Origin: Methylobacterium sp. E-066 | GTDB lineage: Bacteria > Pseudomonadota > Alphaproteobacteria > Rhizobiales > Beijerinckiaceae | DNA: 35,157 nucleotides | NCBI RefSeq assembly: GCF_022829635.1 | Contig: NZ_JAKSYO010000135.1 | Coordinates: forward strand, 1-35,157 | Direction: 5' to 3' | Shown here: positions 34,579 to 35,157 of the stretch, piece by piece | Numbering within the stretch: the first letter of the stretch is position 1 | Layout of the letters: each line of letters opens with the position of its first letter | The notes under the pieces: generated by a model | What the model was told of the DNA's origin: nothing | The model's database searches: none | Seen by the model: the letters and a program-made list of their open reading frames with translations, nothing else | Position numbers and translations under genes: made by a program

Positions 34579-35013
34579 TCAGCCGTAAAGGGTGCGCGTT
34601 CCAGGGGCGGCATGACGAACTTTCTCGGCAAAACCGTCATAGAAGAAGGGCAGATTATCTGCCCGATTACCTGTTAGCCGCCCTCGCGCTTTGTCCCAGG
34701 TCATGAGGGCTACGTGATAGATAGGTTCGCCTACTACAAGAACAGGCTGGTCTCGCGAATTATGCCAGAGATAGCCGCCTCCAAATTCTCGTCGTCCGAC
34801 TTCTAATAAATAGCAGCCAATATTTTGCACTAAATTTGTAAATTTATCAGTAGTAAGCTTCGGTTCCCACCGAGAGGCTTCATCAGCCATCTCCTCGACA
34901 ATGATTAGACTCGCTTGTGAAAAATCTAGCACTGCACCGGTGCCGCGCTTTTCACAGAGATCAACGGGTTTAGTCGCGGAACGCGAAATAGACATGACCA
35001 GCGGCTCTGACAT
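34579..35013 (-). CDS. Orphan hypothetical protein in AT-rich DNA
   Basis: A 144-residue soluble, mostly acidic protein from ATG 35013 (alternative ATG 34995; longer start at 35070). Visible stretches are 'DFSQASLIIVEEMADEA', 'FTNLVQNIGCYLLEVGRREFGGGYLWHN', 'QPVLVVGEPIYHVALMTWDKA' and 'FFYDGFAEKVRHA'. There is no signal peptide or membrane segment. Base composition is far more AT-rich than the rest of the window, so it was probably acquired. The layout (small, acidic, single domain) resembles immunity proteins of contact-dependent toxins, but I do not recognise a named family and no ribosome site is clear. The function is unknown. Confidence 0.6.
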   Translation of the reverse strand: MSEPLVMSISRSATKPVDLCEKRGTGAVLDFSQASLIIVEEMADEASRWEPKLTTDKFTNLVQNIGCYLLEVGRREFGGGYLWHNSRDQPVLVVGEPIYHVALMTWDKARGRLTGNRADNLPFFYDGFAEKVRHAAPGTRTLYG

Positions 35014-35091
35014 AATGCGATGATCATTCGTTCCGGTAAGCACTGCAAGCGATCTGCAACTTCTTTCCACACTTCTCGGACATTTGCCTTG

Positions 35092-35157
35092 TCAGGCTGA
35101 TCGGAGCGAGACCCAACCCTTTGAGGGTGTTTGCGGCAGCGGACTGTCCCGCTTGCC
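35092..35157 (-). CDS. Possible gene end at the right edge (partial)
   Basis: On the minus strand a frame open to the window edge runs 21 codons to a TGA at 35092-35094 (ending WVSLRSA). It ends 78 bases upstream of the orphan gene at 34579-35013. It is too short to identify, and other frames cannot be excluded. Confidence 0.2.
   Translation of the reverse strand, partial: GKRDSPLPQTPSKGWVSLRSA

Overview
The window comes from a high-GC Rhizobiales-type alphaproteobacterium, most likely Methylobacterium or a close relative. This rests on the very GC-rich third codon positions, the ftsK-lolA-xthA gene order, an alphaproteobacterial GTTC-N7-GTTC LexA box near ssb, and several interspersed palindromic repeat families that I recall from Methylobacterium genomes. 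The genus is an inference from gene content and recall; no search was run.

Layout. 1-4.0 kb: the 3' end of a polysaccharide export (SLBB) gene, an orphan branched-chain amino acid-type binding protein, a Cys-based protein phosphatase on the minus strand, and an orphan TRAP-type binding protein. 4.2-8.2 kb: an exported PAP2 phosphatase, a membrane acyltransferase and an exported NHL-repeat protein. 8.3-8.4 kb: a candidate small RNA on the minus strand, with promoter, anti-Shine-Dalgarno loop and intrinsic terminator. 8.7-13.6 kb: class II photolyase, a hicA-hicB toxin-antitoxin pair with twin palindromic operators, a ClC chloride transporter, a DUF1328 peptide and an SDR. 14.3-16.8 kb: a ZnT9-like CDF transporter, a HIT hydrolase, a PilZ protein and a small hypothetical.

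16.9-25.2 kb: glutamine-dependent NAD+ synthase, divergent from the ftsK-lolA-xthA cluster. This FtsK has no N-terminal membrane segments and a very long Ala/Pro/Glu-rich region before the motor. 25.3-28.4 kb: an SDR, a cache-domain protein, two small hypotheticals, and a decayed stretch holding remnants of a serine beta-lactamase-type gene and an SDR tail. 28.5-34.2 kb: ssb with its terminator and LexA box, a CurA-like reductase, a DUF4174 protein, a 58-residue protein, two exported Pro/Ala-rich proteins, msrQ without msrP, and an aldo/keto reductase. 34.3-35.1 kb: an AT-rich island with one orphan gene.

The window is mostly chromosomal housekeeping and accessory single genes, not one large system. 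The most interesting material is non-coding: the candidate small RNA, a 92-nt element present three times at identical length with a conserved asymmetric centre, and a multi-hairpin repeat present twice, directly behind stop codons, whose first stem shows a compensatory base-pair change.
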